Source: Mercenaria mercenaria (Eukaryota; Mollusca; Bivalvia; Venerida; Veneridae). Taken from it: a stretch of DNA of 64,000 nucleotides. The stretch lies in contig NC_069364.1 of NCBI RefSeq assembly GCF_021730395.1, forward strand, positions 81,709,501 through 81,773,500. Direction: 5' to 3'. Numbering within the stretch: the first letter of the stretch is position 1; every line of letters starts with the position of its first letter. The notes below the pieces were generated by a model that did no database searches, was not told the origin of the DNA, and saw only the letters and a list, made by a program, of their open reading frames with translations. Both the position numbers and the translations under genes were made by a program. Shown here one piece after another: positions 23,801 to 35,699 of the stretch.

Positions 23801-26800
23801 CTTTGTCATTGTGGCCCTTCTCCTAATCGAAATAATTTATATGTCATTTGCATGTTTAAGTTCCATATCTGTAGTATTAATCACATTATAAATTAAACCG
23901 GTGAATATCAGTAAATAAAACTTGAAAAAAAACTGGAAAAACTTGATTTTTTTCGAATTGGTATCTTTTCTATAATGTCTTGACATGCATACAAATGACT
24001 TCATTACCTCTATATGTTGCAAGGTTTAGGCGCTGGAACATTACATTACTGCGGATATACTGTCCTGACACCTCACTTTGACAACAGATTGCGCCCTATG
24101 GCAATGACTGTTGCCAGTGCTGGAATTCCACTGAGTGCTTTGATATTACCGCCTGTCCTAACAATACTGATAGAACAATTTGATTGGAGGAAAGCTTTCA
24201 TGTTTCTCGCATGCTTATCATTTCTTGGGATACCAGCAGGTCTTAGTTTCTTTCCACTGAAACTACACATAGACTCCGAGTCAGAATCAAGTCGTGGTTA
24301 GTGTAACATTTTATTATGGTGGTAGTTACTTACAATGCGTATCGAGGGCGAAGGCGAGAGAATTCTTCTTCTTTCTTCATGTATGTGCACTTAATAAAGT
24401 CTGTAAAAAGATCCTTTGGAAGCAAAGAATGCAACCAAGAAGAATAATAGCAGACTCGGTTTGATAATGAAATGCGCAACACCTCTCACGCCCCCTAGCA
24501 CCGGCTTAAGCGGAACTCTATTACACATATGTTGAATGGACTCCATGGTCCCAAAGGACCAGAAAATATAACAACACTGAATCTAAAACCTTTTTCGATT
24601 TCACCCATCGATATTAAATAAATGACACGATCCTTTTGAAGCATAGATTGCAATCAATTTATGAAGAATATTTTGGTTTCATTGTATAGTAAAATCTTCT
24701 TTCATCACGATATTTTGATCGTGTATGTAAACAAATACATTTTTATTTGATGTTTCATTAAATGTTCTCCATTTTACAGTTTCTGACAAGTAAAATATAT
24801 TTTGTATTTTTCATTGTGAAAATACCAGGTACAATTTACTGTATTACATCAATCAGTTTTATAAAGACGAGTTAAAAGTTACTGTCTCAGAAATTGAGTT
24901 CAACACAAAGGAACACCGGTAACCATACGACATTTTAAAAAAATTTCTGTACAAATATCATTGTTTTTGCTTATAAATTCTAAATTATAATAAACCTGAA
25001 ATGCATATGTCCTGATAAGGCTGTCTTTTTATATGCATGGTTTTAAAATATATTCTCTTTCTTACAGGCCAACAAAACAGTTGGAAGTTATCTCTATCAA
25101 GATGTCTAAAAAACCTTAACTACATGTTATACTTTGTGACAACGTGTGTAGTATTTCTCGTTTTTTTTGCTCCTGCAACATTTTTATCGGACCTTATGCA
25201 TGAATTCGGTAGAAGTTCGAGTGACGTGTATATCTGTTTGATGACAATGGGAGCTTGTGACCTGGTTGGTAGATTGCTGTCTGGAGTTTTGGTGCACAAG
25301 ATGCCGAGTAAGTTGGCATTAATTCACAGCGCCGGCATAATGATTCTGAGTGTGTCATCAGGTCTCATTGCGTTATCGAGATCTATTGGAACTTTCGTTC
25401 TCATGTCAGCATTTGTTGGTTTAGGTACAGGTATGTATAAGCTATTGTCGTTTACATTTATTTTAAGTACATTAAGGATGCATGATCATTTTTTCTACTA
25501 TTAAGATTTTTTTCATACCCTGTGAGTTTGATAAAAATTAGTTTCTAAGACAAAGAAGAGCAGAAAAAACACAGGTCACCGCACTGTTTAAGCATTTCCG
25601 AAATTAAGTAAAATTGAAAAAATTAGGTGTATTATATAAAAATATATGATATTCCACTTAATTATTGAAGGACTTTCAAGTATTTTAGGTTACTAAGAAT
25701 ATATGGTGATATCAGTATTATATAAGCATAAATGTCATAATCTCTGTCTTTTTTACATGTTGACATAATTACCTAACCTACTTTTTTAAAATGATAAAAA
25801 CGTATTTAAATTTACAAATAAATCTGTTGTTAGGATTTTTGGAATATTGTGCTGCTTTAATGACACACAATATGCTTCAAAGTGGAAAGAAAGGGGACTC
25901 ATCGTTTATCTTAGAGAGAGATATATTAAGTAAAAAATCTTAAGAAACTGGTGAATTTTTATTTTAGTTCTTTTTAATTTATTCTTCCTAGATAATATAG
26001 TGCTAGGTTGAAATGTAGCTTATCATTTTATCAGTTTTGTAAAATACAATTAGGGAGGTGTCAGGACATTGTTAATTTAGAGTATGCCACTTTAGAGTAT
26101 TTATTATTTATATAACAGTGCTTGTGTTATACTTGGTGTGGCACTAACCTGTTATCATTTCAACTCTACTTTAGTAGTTAAAAACTTTTACCAGAGTTCC
26201 AAAACGGTTGAAAAATATTCGAAATATTAATTGACAATATCACAGGCGTTCATTTTAATTTCATTATTATTTGTTTTGACATCTCTCCGTATGAAACAAG
26301 GAGAGCCATCTACCATATATGTTCTATATTTGATACCAGCTGGCCAGGTAAGATCTGTTTTTAAAATTGCCAAGCCAATGTACTATATTTTAAGTTCTGT
26401 GGAGTGAAAATCCATGTATCTTAAATAGTAATATGAAATTGGTAACGTAGCAATATTTTGTTACTAACGTTATAGCAGGTTGGAAAGATGTATATGCCTA
26501 TAAAACTGCAGTTTTAGTTTTCTGATTACAAAAATATTCTAAATGAGCTCGTCTGTCTACTGTATGTTCCCATTTATGTTTAGTTGTTTTGTTTCTCTCA
26601 ATAATTTTGTCTCAGTTAAGCAGGATGGCTATTATTTCTTACAGTAATATAATAACAATAATTTTATAACTTTTGAAGCAACTTGCTGAAATAAATGGTT
26701 GTCATTGCAGCCATTTTTGTGAAAAATGACAAAGAGAAACACATCGACACTCATAAGATATTGCACGTGTATGATCAACACAATGAACGACGTAAAGCGA

Positions 26801-27894
26801 TAAAACCTTGTATTTACCCCACTGAAAGTTTCGTCAAATGGTATATGAAGGCAACATTGAAATTTAACAAGTGCGGACATCTTGAATTTCCTTCAAAGAT
26901 TACAAGGTGTCAATAAAATCATTTGAATTTTTGAGACCAGGAACCGGCAAAAATACATTACATCTACCACTCCATTGCGGGGTTAAGTTCTACCGGACTA
27001 ACTCCTATACAAAAGAATGTCATTGTTATATTGTAGGTGCATAATAGTATATAATGTAAAGACAGGTCTTGTTTTTAAATATTTTTAAATAACCTTTTTC
27101 GCTGACAGAAGAAAATAGCATCATTTTAGTTTACGTATTAATGAAAACATTTTAGGTTGTTTTGCTGGATTACACTTCGTCATGTCCGCTCATTTACTTC
27201 CTATTGTAGACGTCAGATTCGGTTATGGCTTTGTTTCGACTTTTGGGGGATTGTCACTTGTAGCGGGGATGCCTCTTGCAGGTTAGCTGCCGGTTACTTT
27301 TGCAACCATTATGTAATATGTTATCCGAACTTTTAAGATCCAATATATGACGAATCTTACGTTCATCTGATATAAAGTAACCTACAATAACTATTGTTTC
27401 TAAAGCATATTTCATTTCAGGTATCAAACATAAAAACAAAGTTCATGTGAAATAAACGTATAAATTATTGAAAATTTACAAACAAACAAAAACAGAAGGA
27501 CAAATTCCTTTTACCTTAAAATATTTTCTGATTTGCTATTTAATGATTGCCTCGAACATGAATGATAAAAGCAAATTGCATGATTATAAATCAGAGTTGC
27601 GGCGATTAGCTCTTTTCCTTATATTATACGTTTATTTCTTTTGTATTTTCCTCAGGATTTGTAAGCGATTTCTTCAAGACAGAAAGGGGAGCATTTATTT
27701 TTTCAAGTGCGCTGTTATTTATCGGTTCCTTGCTTGAACTCATAATTGGAGTTAGGCAAGTATGTGGACAGAAATCAAGGAAGTCATATGTTATGGCATC
27801 TGTGGAAAATACTGCATACGTTACAGGTGAAGAGCTTCAAGTTCATAGTAAGAAAAGAGATGATGTTGTCGTTGTTGATTCTTCGTATATTTGA
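20842..27894 (+). CDS. SLC16-like monocarboxylate-transporter family protein, copy 1
   Basis: The six coding exons are 20842-21013, 21826-21969, 24024-24296, 25068-25430, 27156-27281 and 27656-27894. All junctions are GT/AG, all introns are phase 1, and the product is 438 residues, close to the family norm. Twelve hydrophobic segments are visible, with a loop between TM6 and TM7 (about 180-215). The TM1/TM2 signature GVLYREMRIEFGSSQSEAAW, the D261-x3-R265 pair in TM8 (CDLVGRLLSG), and GMPLAGFVSD before TM12 match SLC16. The family's N-terminal GGWGW-type motif is missing, and the TM1 lysine of MCT1 aligns with leucine. A conserved acceptor (TTTTGTTCAG, ending 20810) just upstream suggests a 5' UTR intron. 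It is probably a plasma-membrane solute carrier of unknown substrate. The poly(A)-signal position reads AATATA (27910-27915). Confidence 0.9.
21495..21740 (+). mobile_element. tRNA-derived SINE in intron 1 of transporter copy 1
   Basis: The tract contains GTGGGTTCGAAATCTCGC (a B-box-like end of a tRNA head), GGCTTACGGAAGGTCGGTGG, TGCCCACTCGTG and CTCAAAAGTTGCCATCTGG. The same order occurs in the minus-strand SINE at 29725-29992 and at the equivalent position in copy 2 (47085-47310). It is diverged and partial at the head. Confidence 0.7.
22865..23506. mobile_element. 642-bp TTAA-type element private to copy 1, intron 2
   Basis: The left end is GGAGCAGGGTACACTTCGAA. The right end is the reverse complement of GGTAGTAGGGTACACTTAGA, followed by TTAA at 23507-23510. 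The matching intron of copy 2 runs straight through (GATGATATAGTTTAGCC...), giving an empty site. The terminal sequence resembles that of the 9121-10631 element (GGAGGTAGGATACCTT), so they may be one superfamily. It has no ORF. Confidence 0.75.
24450..24545 (-). repeat. Dispersed repeat, 'GACTCGGTTTGAT' family
   Basis: This is a short diverged copy, in intron 3 of transporter copy 1, of a repeat also seen at 28855-28965, 43700-43830 and 52065-52195. The shared phrases are (A/G)GACTCGGTTTGA, ATGC(A/G)CAACAC and CGCCCCCTAGC. Confidence 0.5.
25470..26880. other. Extra ~1.3 kb in intron 4 of copy 1
   Basis: Intron 4 is 1725 bp here but 387 bp in copy 2. The two align at both ends (TATGTATAAGCT... 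and ...GCATAATAGTATATAATG). The intervening AT-rich sequence has no copy-2 counterpart. I found no terminal inverted repeats or recognisable protein. It may be a single insertion here or a deletion in copy 2. Confidence 0.5.
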
Positions 27895-28229
27895 CTGTAT
27901 GAGAAAAGCAATATAGATTCTATGCACATGTATGTTGTAATTGTTCTTAAGTTAGGCGGAATTAATATATAATTGTATAATATCTATGCTGCCTTTTAAT
28001 TTCTGTTCTTATTGCATGTATCTATATTGAATACAACATTTTATGCATTCATTTGCCTGTATTTCATATGATAACGGTTATGCCCTAAGTCAAGCATATA
28101 ATTTCATTATATATTATTTGTGACAAACTACTTCTTTTTCTTTCCTAAAATTGCTCATAAAAAGACATTTTGATAAAAAAAGAAATCCAACTATCCTTGA
28201 AAATCAATCAAAACAGTTGCTTTATAAAA

Positions 28230-28500
28230 TCAGACCATCAGTTTAGGAGGAGATGTCGTTTGGAAAATTTTCTATTTTTGGCTCTGGCGGGCAACCAAGC
28301 GGAACCGTTTGAACAACTTTGGTAGAGGATCACCCAAAAAAATTTCAGGCCAAGTTTCATCAACATCCGTTAAGCGGTTTTGGAGCAGATGTCGTTTTAA
28401 CACAACTGTTGACGACGGACGACTTGACGGACGGACGGACGACGGACACAGCGTGATCACAATACCTCACAATGAGCACTTTGTGCTCAGGTGAGCTAAA
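28230..28500. repeat. Dispersed element end with GACG run
   Basis: The tract reads GGAGATGTCGTTTGGAAAAT, later GGAGCAGATGTCGTTTTAAC, then GACGGACGGACGACGGACAC and GCTCAGGTGAGCTAAAAA. The same terminus style (GACG run, then a 'caggtgagct' end) closes the element at 31003-32388. Confidence 0.6.
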
Positions 28501-28854
28501 AATTAAGTGCCATATCGGATGCTACTTGATAAATTTTCATGAAAAAGTTTGGTTCTTCTGCACTTCATTTTCCCTCATTGTCATGTTTCACAGTATTCCC
28601 TTCATTTGATTTAAAGTTATTACATTAAACGTCGCAGTTTTGAAAAAGAAATATGAACAAGAGGCCAAAAAGTGCTCACATGAGGAGGAACGCAACTTTT
28701 TGATCTTGCTTGTTTGGTGAACATCCATTATGCAGTTCATTAAATATTTTTAAATGTTTTTCTATTCCTGACTGAAACAGCCCTGAAAAATAAAAAAGTC
28801 CAGTAACAACAGCCTAAATTTTACTTTTTATACATCAGTTTTTTCTCTGCAGTA

Positions 28855-28965
28855 CAGCTAGACTTGCTAGGGGGCGTGGGCAGTGTTGCATTTTCCATTA
28901 ATGCTCATGAACAGACTCAATCAAACCGAGTCTGCAATTTTCACTGTTTGCCTTATTCTCGGTGC
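28855..28965 (+). repeat. Dispersed repeat, 'CAATCAAACCGAG' family
   Basis: This copy reads GCTAGGGGGCGTGGGCAGTG and TGAACAGACTCAATCAAACC, then GAGTCTGC. CAGACTC...GAGTCTG forms a small internal palindrome, as in the 43.7-kb and 52.1-kb copies. Confidence 0.55.
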
Positions 28966-29454
28966 TTCAGAGGGATCTACTTTCCAGATTTTATTGACTT
29001 ACTTTTTGCTGTGATGCCATCCACTATACCAATCTATGGCAATGAGACTTGCCCCAGTGAGGTTGATAATTGACTAGAAAAAGAAAAAAAAAACGTTTCA
29101 AAGCTATTTGCCTTTAAATGATAGCTAAACGTACTTGCATGCAAACTTTTAACCAAGGTGTGACGCCGAGGTCAGGGTGTGTACAACAGCTCGGACTTTG
29201 ATTTTACACTGTGATGGCCGTATTCCTTGCTGACCTTTTTGTCTTTTATCTGCCAGTTACCTAAGTCAATGGGGCACTGGTCAGAATCAATGTTTTTGTT
29301 TATGTACACAGTTTGCTTCAACTACGCGTAGTGTTAACTTATAACTCATAAAACCTCATAAAATGCGTAAATATGAAAACACAAGTACAATCAATGTAAA
29401 CAACTGAATCATAAAATGCATTAGTTATTTATCTATTATCATTCATTTATATAT

Positions 29455-29700
29455 AAAGATTAAAGCTGAAGGATGCAGTTTGGCCCTTGTCATGCTGGAC
29501 ACGATTGATTCTGCCTTTGCGACCAGTGTAGATCATGATCTGCAATGTTTGCCATTCACTCAATATCTTTTAGGTAAGCACCCCTTTTAATAGTTAACGG
29601 TACTGTCCAAATTGAAAGATGGACAAGTTTATTATAGAAATTTGTTAGGTATCTCCCCAACAACCATTTTTTTATGTATTATGGTGCTCTCAAATTGCAA
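29455..29700 (+). repeat. Dispersed non-coding repeat
   Basis: The tract contains AGTGTAGATCATGATCTGCA, CCATTCACTCAATATC and AAATTGAAAGATGGACAAG. I recognise this phrase order as a repeat very common in bivalve genomes, but cannot give its family name. A related GCAGACTGGTCTGAA occurs at about 30613. Confidence 0.5.
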
Positions 29701-29724
29701 ATCAATTCATACGTAAGACATGTA

Positions 29725-29992
29725 TTTTTGTTGAGTTTAACGTGACACCGGCACAATTCAGGTCATATGGTGACTTTCCAGCTTTGATGGTGGAGGAAGA
29801 CCACAGGTGTCCCTCCGTGCATAATTTCATCACGAGCGGACACCTAGGTAGAATCACAGACCTTCCGTAAGTCAGATGGATGGCTTCCCTACATAAAGAA
29901 TTCATCCCCCCGAGTGAGGTTTGAACCCATCGGTGAGGGGCTAGTGATCTGAAGTCAGCAACCTTAACCATTCGGCCACGGAGGCCCCTAGA
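29725..29992 (-). mobile_element. tRNA-Leu-like SINE, minus strand
   Basis: On the minus strand the head reads GCCTCCGTGGCCGAATGGTT, with TTCAGAT in the anticodon loop (CAG, leucine), a variable arm, and GGGTTCAAACC. The body has GACTTACGGAAGGTCTGTG, GTGTCCGCTCGTG and AGCTGGAAAGTCACCA, ending CGTTAAACTCAAC. It is the best-preserved member of the SINE family found in intron 1 of both transporters. Confidence 0.8.
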
Positions 29993-30734
29993 CAGGTATG
30001 AGTTTGATCCTACCTTGTTGCTTACAAATAACAATACCATGGCTAAACATGTAGAATTTGCTCAACATCCTAATTCATTGCTTAGCAAACAAGACAAGTT
30101 TATAACTGCCATATTTTATGAGCAGATAAAAACAGTACCTAAGATATTTGTGGAGACCATATGCTTCAATCAAACTTGACACAAGACTTGCCTAAAAGAG
30201 GAAATTAAAGTAAAAGGAGATACTTCATGAAACAGTTTTTTAGAGCAGCAGCCTATAGATTATCATAAATTTATTATGCATGCAGTTTATGTTCAAATGT
30301 TCTCAATCAGTTATGGAAGCAAATATTTTGAATATTTTTTCTAGTTGCCAACAGAGCAAAGAAAAAAGAAATTCCTGAAAATGAGGGGGTATACTGTACC
30401 ATTAAATTATTCAAAACACAGTTTTAAATGTCTGATATTTCTATCAGGATTTTCTTCAAAGCTTCAGAAGAGCTCAATCATAATTTTTATGTGAAAAAGA
30501 AAATGTTCTGTATGAACTGATTCAAATCTATCTATACTGATATGTTGAAAAATCATGTCCATGCAAAAGAATAAGATTTTTTCCCTTTGTCGCACCTAGA
30601 TGTTTACTTTGCAGACTGGTCTGAAGATAATTGTTTCTGCTGATCTGGTATTGCACTATATCAGTCTGCTGTTTTGCAGAATAAAGCACTCTCGGCTAAA
30701 ACTAAAAGGGAAATTACAAAAAAGCACAGACCTA

Positions 30735-30885
30735 TACCCAGCAAACACATGATATAGACGTTGTACTGACGTTAGACAATGAGTTGAATGACCGTTGGAT
30801 TTCGGTTGTTTAAGTATTTTATACGTCGATACAACGTTGTGAAACCAACCAATATCCAACCACAAACTAACGAAACTTTAAGGGC
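30735..30885. repeat. Possible dispersed 'acgttgt' repeat
   Basis: The tract reads ACCCAGCAAACACATG, then GACGTTGTACTGACGTTAGA and ACAACGTTGTGAAACCAACC. This is the style of a short repeat with recurring ACGTT/AACGT motifs that is widespread in invertebrates. The boundaries are uncertain. Confidence 0.35.
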
Positions 30886-31002
30886 GAACACACGAACTTT
30901 TGTATTAATCACTTTTCGTGTCGGCGGGTATTAAAACTTCGTGTTGTCGACCTTCTTTTGTCGTGTCTTCGTGTATTCGCCTCGGGATATTTTTAACAAG
31001 AG

Positions 31003-32388
31003 GGTCATGATAACCCTATATCGCTCACCTGTTAAACTTGGCCTTAACAATCATCAATATAAACATCAAGTTTCTTGAAGATAGGGTCATAAACATGGCC
31101 TCTAGAGTGATAACAAGCTTTTACTTTGATTTGAGCGGGTGACCTAGTTTTTAACCCTACATAACCTAGTTTCAAACTTGGCCTAGGAATCATCAAGATA
31201 AACATTCTCACCACGTTTTATGAAGATAGGGTGATAAATATGGCATCAAGAGTGTTTACAAGCTTTTCTTTTGATTTGAGTGGTGACCTAGTTTTTGACC
31301 CTACATGACACAGTTTCGAATTTGTCCTATGAATCATCAAGATGAACATTCTTACCATGTTTCATGAAGATAGGATAATAAATATGGCCTCTAGAGTGTT
31401 AACAAGCTCTTCTTTTGATTTGAGCGGGTGACCTAGTTTTTGATCCCACATTATCCAGTTTCGACCTTGGCCTAGGAATCATCAAAATATACACTCTAAC
31501 CAAGTGTCATGAAGATAAGGTCATAAATGTGGCCTAAAGATTGTTAACAAGCTTTACCTTTGATTTGACCAGGTGACCTAGTTTTAGACCCAATATGACC
31601 CAGTTTTAAACTTGGCATAGGAATCATCAAGATGAACGTTCTAAGTTTCATGAAGATAGAGTCATAAATGTGGCCTCTAGCGTGTTAATAATGTTTTCCT
31701 TTGATTTGACCTGGTGACCTAGTTTTTGGCCCCATATGACCCAGTTGCGAACTTTTCCTAGAGATCATCAAGATAAATATTCTGTGCAAGTTTGTATCAA
31801 ATCAAATCATAAATGAAACCTCTATATGGCTGAAAGGGCCAAAATAGAAAATTTTGCTCAAGTAACTCTAGAACCAATCATGGAATCTAGCCGGTTTTCG
31901 AAAGGAACCGAGATCTTATTGTGACTTAAGTTGTGTGTGAGTGTGGTTAAAATCAAATGTAAAATGTCATTTCTATCATGTTCACAAGGTAAAAATTAAC
32001 AAATTTTGGCTCTTTCAGGGCTCAATTATGGGCCGTATCTCCGGAAACTATGATTGGATCTGACGGATTCATCATGGGATCCAAGATCTATTGTTGTTAA
32101 AGATATCTTGCAAGTTTGTTTCAAATAAAATCATAAATGAAGTCTCTTTTTGGCTGCAAGAGCCAAAATAGCATATTTTGGCCATTTAAGGGGCCATAAC
32201 CCTGGAACCCATGATGGAATCTGGCCAGTTTTCGAAAGGAACCGATATATTATGCCAATACAAGTTGTGTGCAAGTTTGATTAAAATCAGTTGCAAAATG
32301 TGGTCTCTATCGTGTTCACAAGAAATTGCAAACGGACGGACGAAGGGCGATCACAAAAGCTGACGCTGTCACTACGTGACAGGTGAGC
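31003..32388. repeat. Element with ~144-bp minisatellite core, about 5 units
   Basis: TGACCTAGTTTT starts units at 31140, 31284, 31429, 31574 and 31715 (periods 141-145). Each unit is followed by AATCATCAAGAT and ATGAAGATA phrases. A second, longer-period part (about 31830-32330) repeats GCCAAAATAG and TTTTCGAAAGGAACCGA. The left edge has CTCACCTGTT, and the right edge has GGACGGACGAAGGGCGATCA then GACAGGTGAGCT, so the ends are inverted CTCACCTGT/ACAGGTGAG. It is non-coding. Confidence 0.75.
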
Positions 32389-32394
32389 TTATAA

Positions 32395-33435
32395 ACAGTG
32401 GCTGGTTTCGGGTAGTGAAGTTCACTGGCACCAGACCAAGAAGAAAATGCCTCTGTACATGTTATACCCTACCCTATAAAAACCATAGTCATGAACAGAA
32501 AAATATACTGTCACCCATTTCAATCCCGCATTTCCCACCTAAAACGCCCAGTTCGTGAAATGTGTACTATGGATACTGAACAAGTGGTAATTTATCTTCC
32601 ATTGTTTACCGGTCACATTTCTTCAATATTTCTTATCTTAGAGAAACAACGCTTTGTTTATACTTCCATCAACATTACGGAAAAAACGTTGATGAACTTC
32701 CCTTGTGAAGTTCCGGTCTAGATTACAAAACTGTTCGGATTGGTTGATGTGAAAATGTATGTCAATCGTCGTTTAACAACACGTGTACGCTGCAATGTGT
32801 ATATGCAGCATAATGTGCAAAGTGAATTAAAATAAACAGTACAGATGTATACCAGTGCATGATTTCAAATTCAAAATCATTTCTAAGATGAATTTCATTC
32901 ATCATTTTGAGTTTTATTGTATAACTGTGAATATTTTGCATTCTGTTTTTGTTTGTTTACATTTCGCCTAACATGTGCACACTGCTGTGACCTCTATACC
33001 GGAATTTCATTAGGGAAGTTCACGCAAGTTTTTTTTTCTGTAACGTTGACGAAAGCATAAAATATGAGGAGTATCTCTGCAATATGAAATATTGAGACAA
33101 TGTGACTGGTGCACGATGGAAGCACAAATGTTCATGAAATATTTTTAACTTTGGACTTTTATCTTTCGCGCACACCCTAAACACGGCAAAATAGTCAACC
33201 TATTGACAGAGGCCGTTGACTGGTAGAAGTAGAAGTAGAAGATAAATTACCACTTGTTCATTACGCTTTGTACCCATTCATCGAACTGCGTGTTTTAGGT
33301 GAGAAATGTACGATTGAAATGGGTTAGTGCATTTTCCCGTTTATGACCATGGTTCTTTTATTATACCTAAGGGTATGATATAACATGTACAGAGGCATTT
33401 TCTTTCTGGTTTGGTGAAAGTGGTGAAGTTGTGAA
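32395..33435. repeat. Large foldback element, copy A
   Basis: The outer arms are about 32405-32610 and 33235-33430. They are diverged reverse complements sharing GAGGCATTTTCTT, CATGTTATA(C/T)CC and GATAAATTACCACTTGTTCA. The inner arms (about 32666-32720 and 33000-33053) share GAACTTCCCT(T/A)(G/A)TGAA and AACGTTACAGAAAAA-like ends. The centre contains a run found unchanged in copy B (41930-42776). Shared sequence with copy B continues rightwards to about 33660, touching the CXC ORF. No transposase is seen. Confidence 0.7.
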
Positions 33436-33682
33436 GTAGCAGAACATCCATCTTTTATACAGTGAAAACAAGCCGTGTAAAATGTCGTAATGACAAGTTG
33501 CCAGCTAGATTTAATTGCTTTTAGTCTAAACGGACTCAAGATGTTTTGAATAGCAGGATACCTACACGTTTGGGCACTTTGATCATTCTGTCAGCTGTGT
33601 CAATCATATATTTACCATACATATAAATGACTTTTCTTTGAATTTGTGTTAAGTGTAGATTATAAATGATGTTAGAGTAAAG

Positions 33683-34063
33683 ATGTTTCGAAAGGGCACT
33701 ACAGACATGATAAAACTTCCACCGACAAAGGATGCGTTGAATCTTCACATTCAAAGAGCTCATTACCAAGCATTAATATGGAGATTTGCCGCCGACCCAA
33801 ACCCTATTTTACCACAGCCTCATGATAATGGCTGGCAGGAAAATGACACAACCAAACTGCTTAAGCCCAGATTGACCCGACTGGACCCCTTGCCAAAAAC
33901 ATGTATTGAAACCATATCATGTAACTGTAAAGCTTGCACATCAGCAAAATGTTCATGCCGAGCAAACAAATTAAAATGCACGCCGGCTTGTGCCTGTTCA
34001 GATGACATATGTTTCAACCCGTACAAACCAGTTGAAGATGATGAAAGTGGTGACGACATGTAG
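33683..34063 (+). CDS. CXC (tesmin-like) cysteine-rich protein, C-terminal fragment
   Basis: This 126-codon ORF begins MFRKGTTDMIKLPPTKDALN and has LPKTCIETISCNCKACTSAK followed by a cysteine array of about 33 residues. The spacing C-x-C-x3-C-x4-C-x-C-x6-C-x3-C-x-C fits a zinc-binding CXC/tesmin-type domain (residues about 80-112). It ends in an acidic tail (EDDESGDD). I know this PPT..AL..HI.RA.YQ....W arrangement from multi-copy invertebrate proteins that are usually several hundred residues long. This piece would be the last exon; the AG just before the ATG could be a splice acceptor. The upstream exons are not visible, and the foldback repeat lies directly 5'. It could be a domesticated or decayed mobile-element gene. 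Function is unknown. Confidence 0.55.
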   Translation: MFRKGTTDMIKLPPTKDALNLHIQRAHYQALIWRFAADPNPILPQPHDNGWQENDTTKLLKPRLTRLDPLPKTCIETISCNCKACTSAKCSCRANKLKCTPACACSDDICFNPYKPVEDDESGDDM

Positions 34064-35540
34064 TATAGCAAACTGAAAGATGAAAATTGATACGAAAATG
34101 TAGTGGTTATCGATTCAGTATTTAGTAAACTTTAAGTGTTCAAATACAATGATTACATGAAAGTATAAAGTAATCACAAGTTATTAAATTTCAATATAAC
34201 ATTAACAACATACTAGTATTGTTCTTATGGTATGAGAAATTTCATAAATGCACTTCTTGTAGTATGAAAGACATAAAAATATGGATAGGCGCTAGATGTT
34301 TCGAATTGTATAATAGTAGTGAACGTTTTAAAAGGTATTTTTGTAACTGTGTTAAAGCCTATTTTAACAAATGTATTGTTTATATGTAACCAATAATGGT
34401 TAGAAATATCTAAATATTTCTTTTTAAAAGAGAAATATAATCAATAATAGAGTACTTATTTCTGTTCTTTGTTTTGACATATTAACTGGCACTGTTGTAG
34501 CTGATCAATAACACCCTTATGTATCATTAAGGTTTAATGGATCTTTATAATTACAATTCGTTGTGACCTTTGACCCATCCTTGTTACTTTTGACATGCGA
34601 TGTATCTATATAATAGAAATGGTTGTATATTTGAAATGAAAGAAACTATCTTTACCAGAATTCAGAACTATTTGCAAAAAATACCGCTTCGCCTTATAGG
34701 TTGTTTTATGCAATAAACAAATAAACCAAACAATATTTATGGCATACCCTTTTAACTGAAAGGTCAAAGGTGAACTACAATTGTATTTGTGAATAACTTT
34801 CATAAATATGTTACTTTTATATTTACAAGGACGTTTTTATTTTCTGATATATAAAAACGTTTCTAAAATTCATATGTGGTACCACATGTATATATTTAAA
34901 ACCAACATGTATACCATATGACATTTAACCCCAATATATGGCCCTTCGATGTGTTTATGAGTGATGTTTTATCAGTCATAAATTGTAAACATGAATACTG
35001 TTTATTTAAACCTATAAATACAAACAAAGTAACATTTAATACTAATTTATTGATGATTTGGTGCATCAATACCGTAAAATTAAGTGAAAATATCAGTTTT
35101 AACGTATGACCTTTTGACCTTTGTAATTTGCATATAAAGGCCATATATTTTTTGGAGACAGCACTCATATGAACCGTGGATGTCTGTACTTTGGTAAGAT
35201 CTTTGTTTCCGAGCATTAACATTCCGGCCCTTATAAACTTTTTCCGGGGCCAAAAACCACCAGACTACTGGCATTATTTTGCTTAGTAGCGGCCTTTGCT
35301 TTCTAAGTGACCTTTTATTGTTATATTTTCAAGTTTTACTAATAAATGAAAATGATTTCGCGTGTATATTTAAGGCCAACGTATGAAGACGTGTTTTATT
35401 TTACTAATTCAATAAAATTTTACGGTCCTTTAGGATCATGGAATTCATTCAAGTGCTCTGTATACAGAATTTCTATTAAATCATTGCTAGGGAAGTGGGA
35501 GGCGTTGCACAATTCAAAACCTCTCATGAACATGCTATAT
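34064..35540. other. No gene recognised
   Basis: AT-rich sequence with scattered short ORFs lacking any recognisable motif. GACCTTTGACCC and GACCTTTTGACCTTTG (near 34566 and 35108) look like fragments of a dispersed repeat. Confidence 0.4.
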
Positions 35541-35554
35541 GAGCTAGCTTTTAT

Positions 35555-35680
35555 AGTGACGTGGTAGAATGTCCGCATTAGCTGTGAGAGGTCCCGGGTT
35601 CGATTCGTGGTCAGGGCTGAAGTTTTTCTCTCTCTTAAAGTTAACTGGATCTCGAAAATACATTGAATAACCTGAGTCAA
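35555..35680 (+). mobile_element. tRNA-derived SINE fragment
   Basis: ATAGTGACGTGGTAGAATGT (A-box-like) and GTCCCGGGTTCGATTCGTGG (B box) form a tRNA-like head, followed by AAAGTTAACTGGATCTCGAA. The body phrase recurs at 38676-38700 without a head, so this family is present twice. Confidence 0.65.
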
Positions 35681-35699
35681 CGCTATGCACAACAAGGCC

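Noticed and set aside
26695-26916. 73-codon ORF in intron 4 of copy 1
   Set aside because: No counterpart in copy 2, no motif, and an open frame on both strands of the same stretch, which suggests chance.
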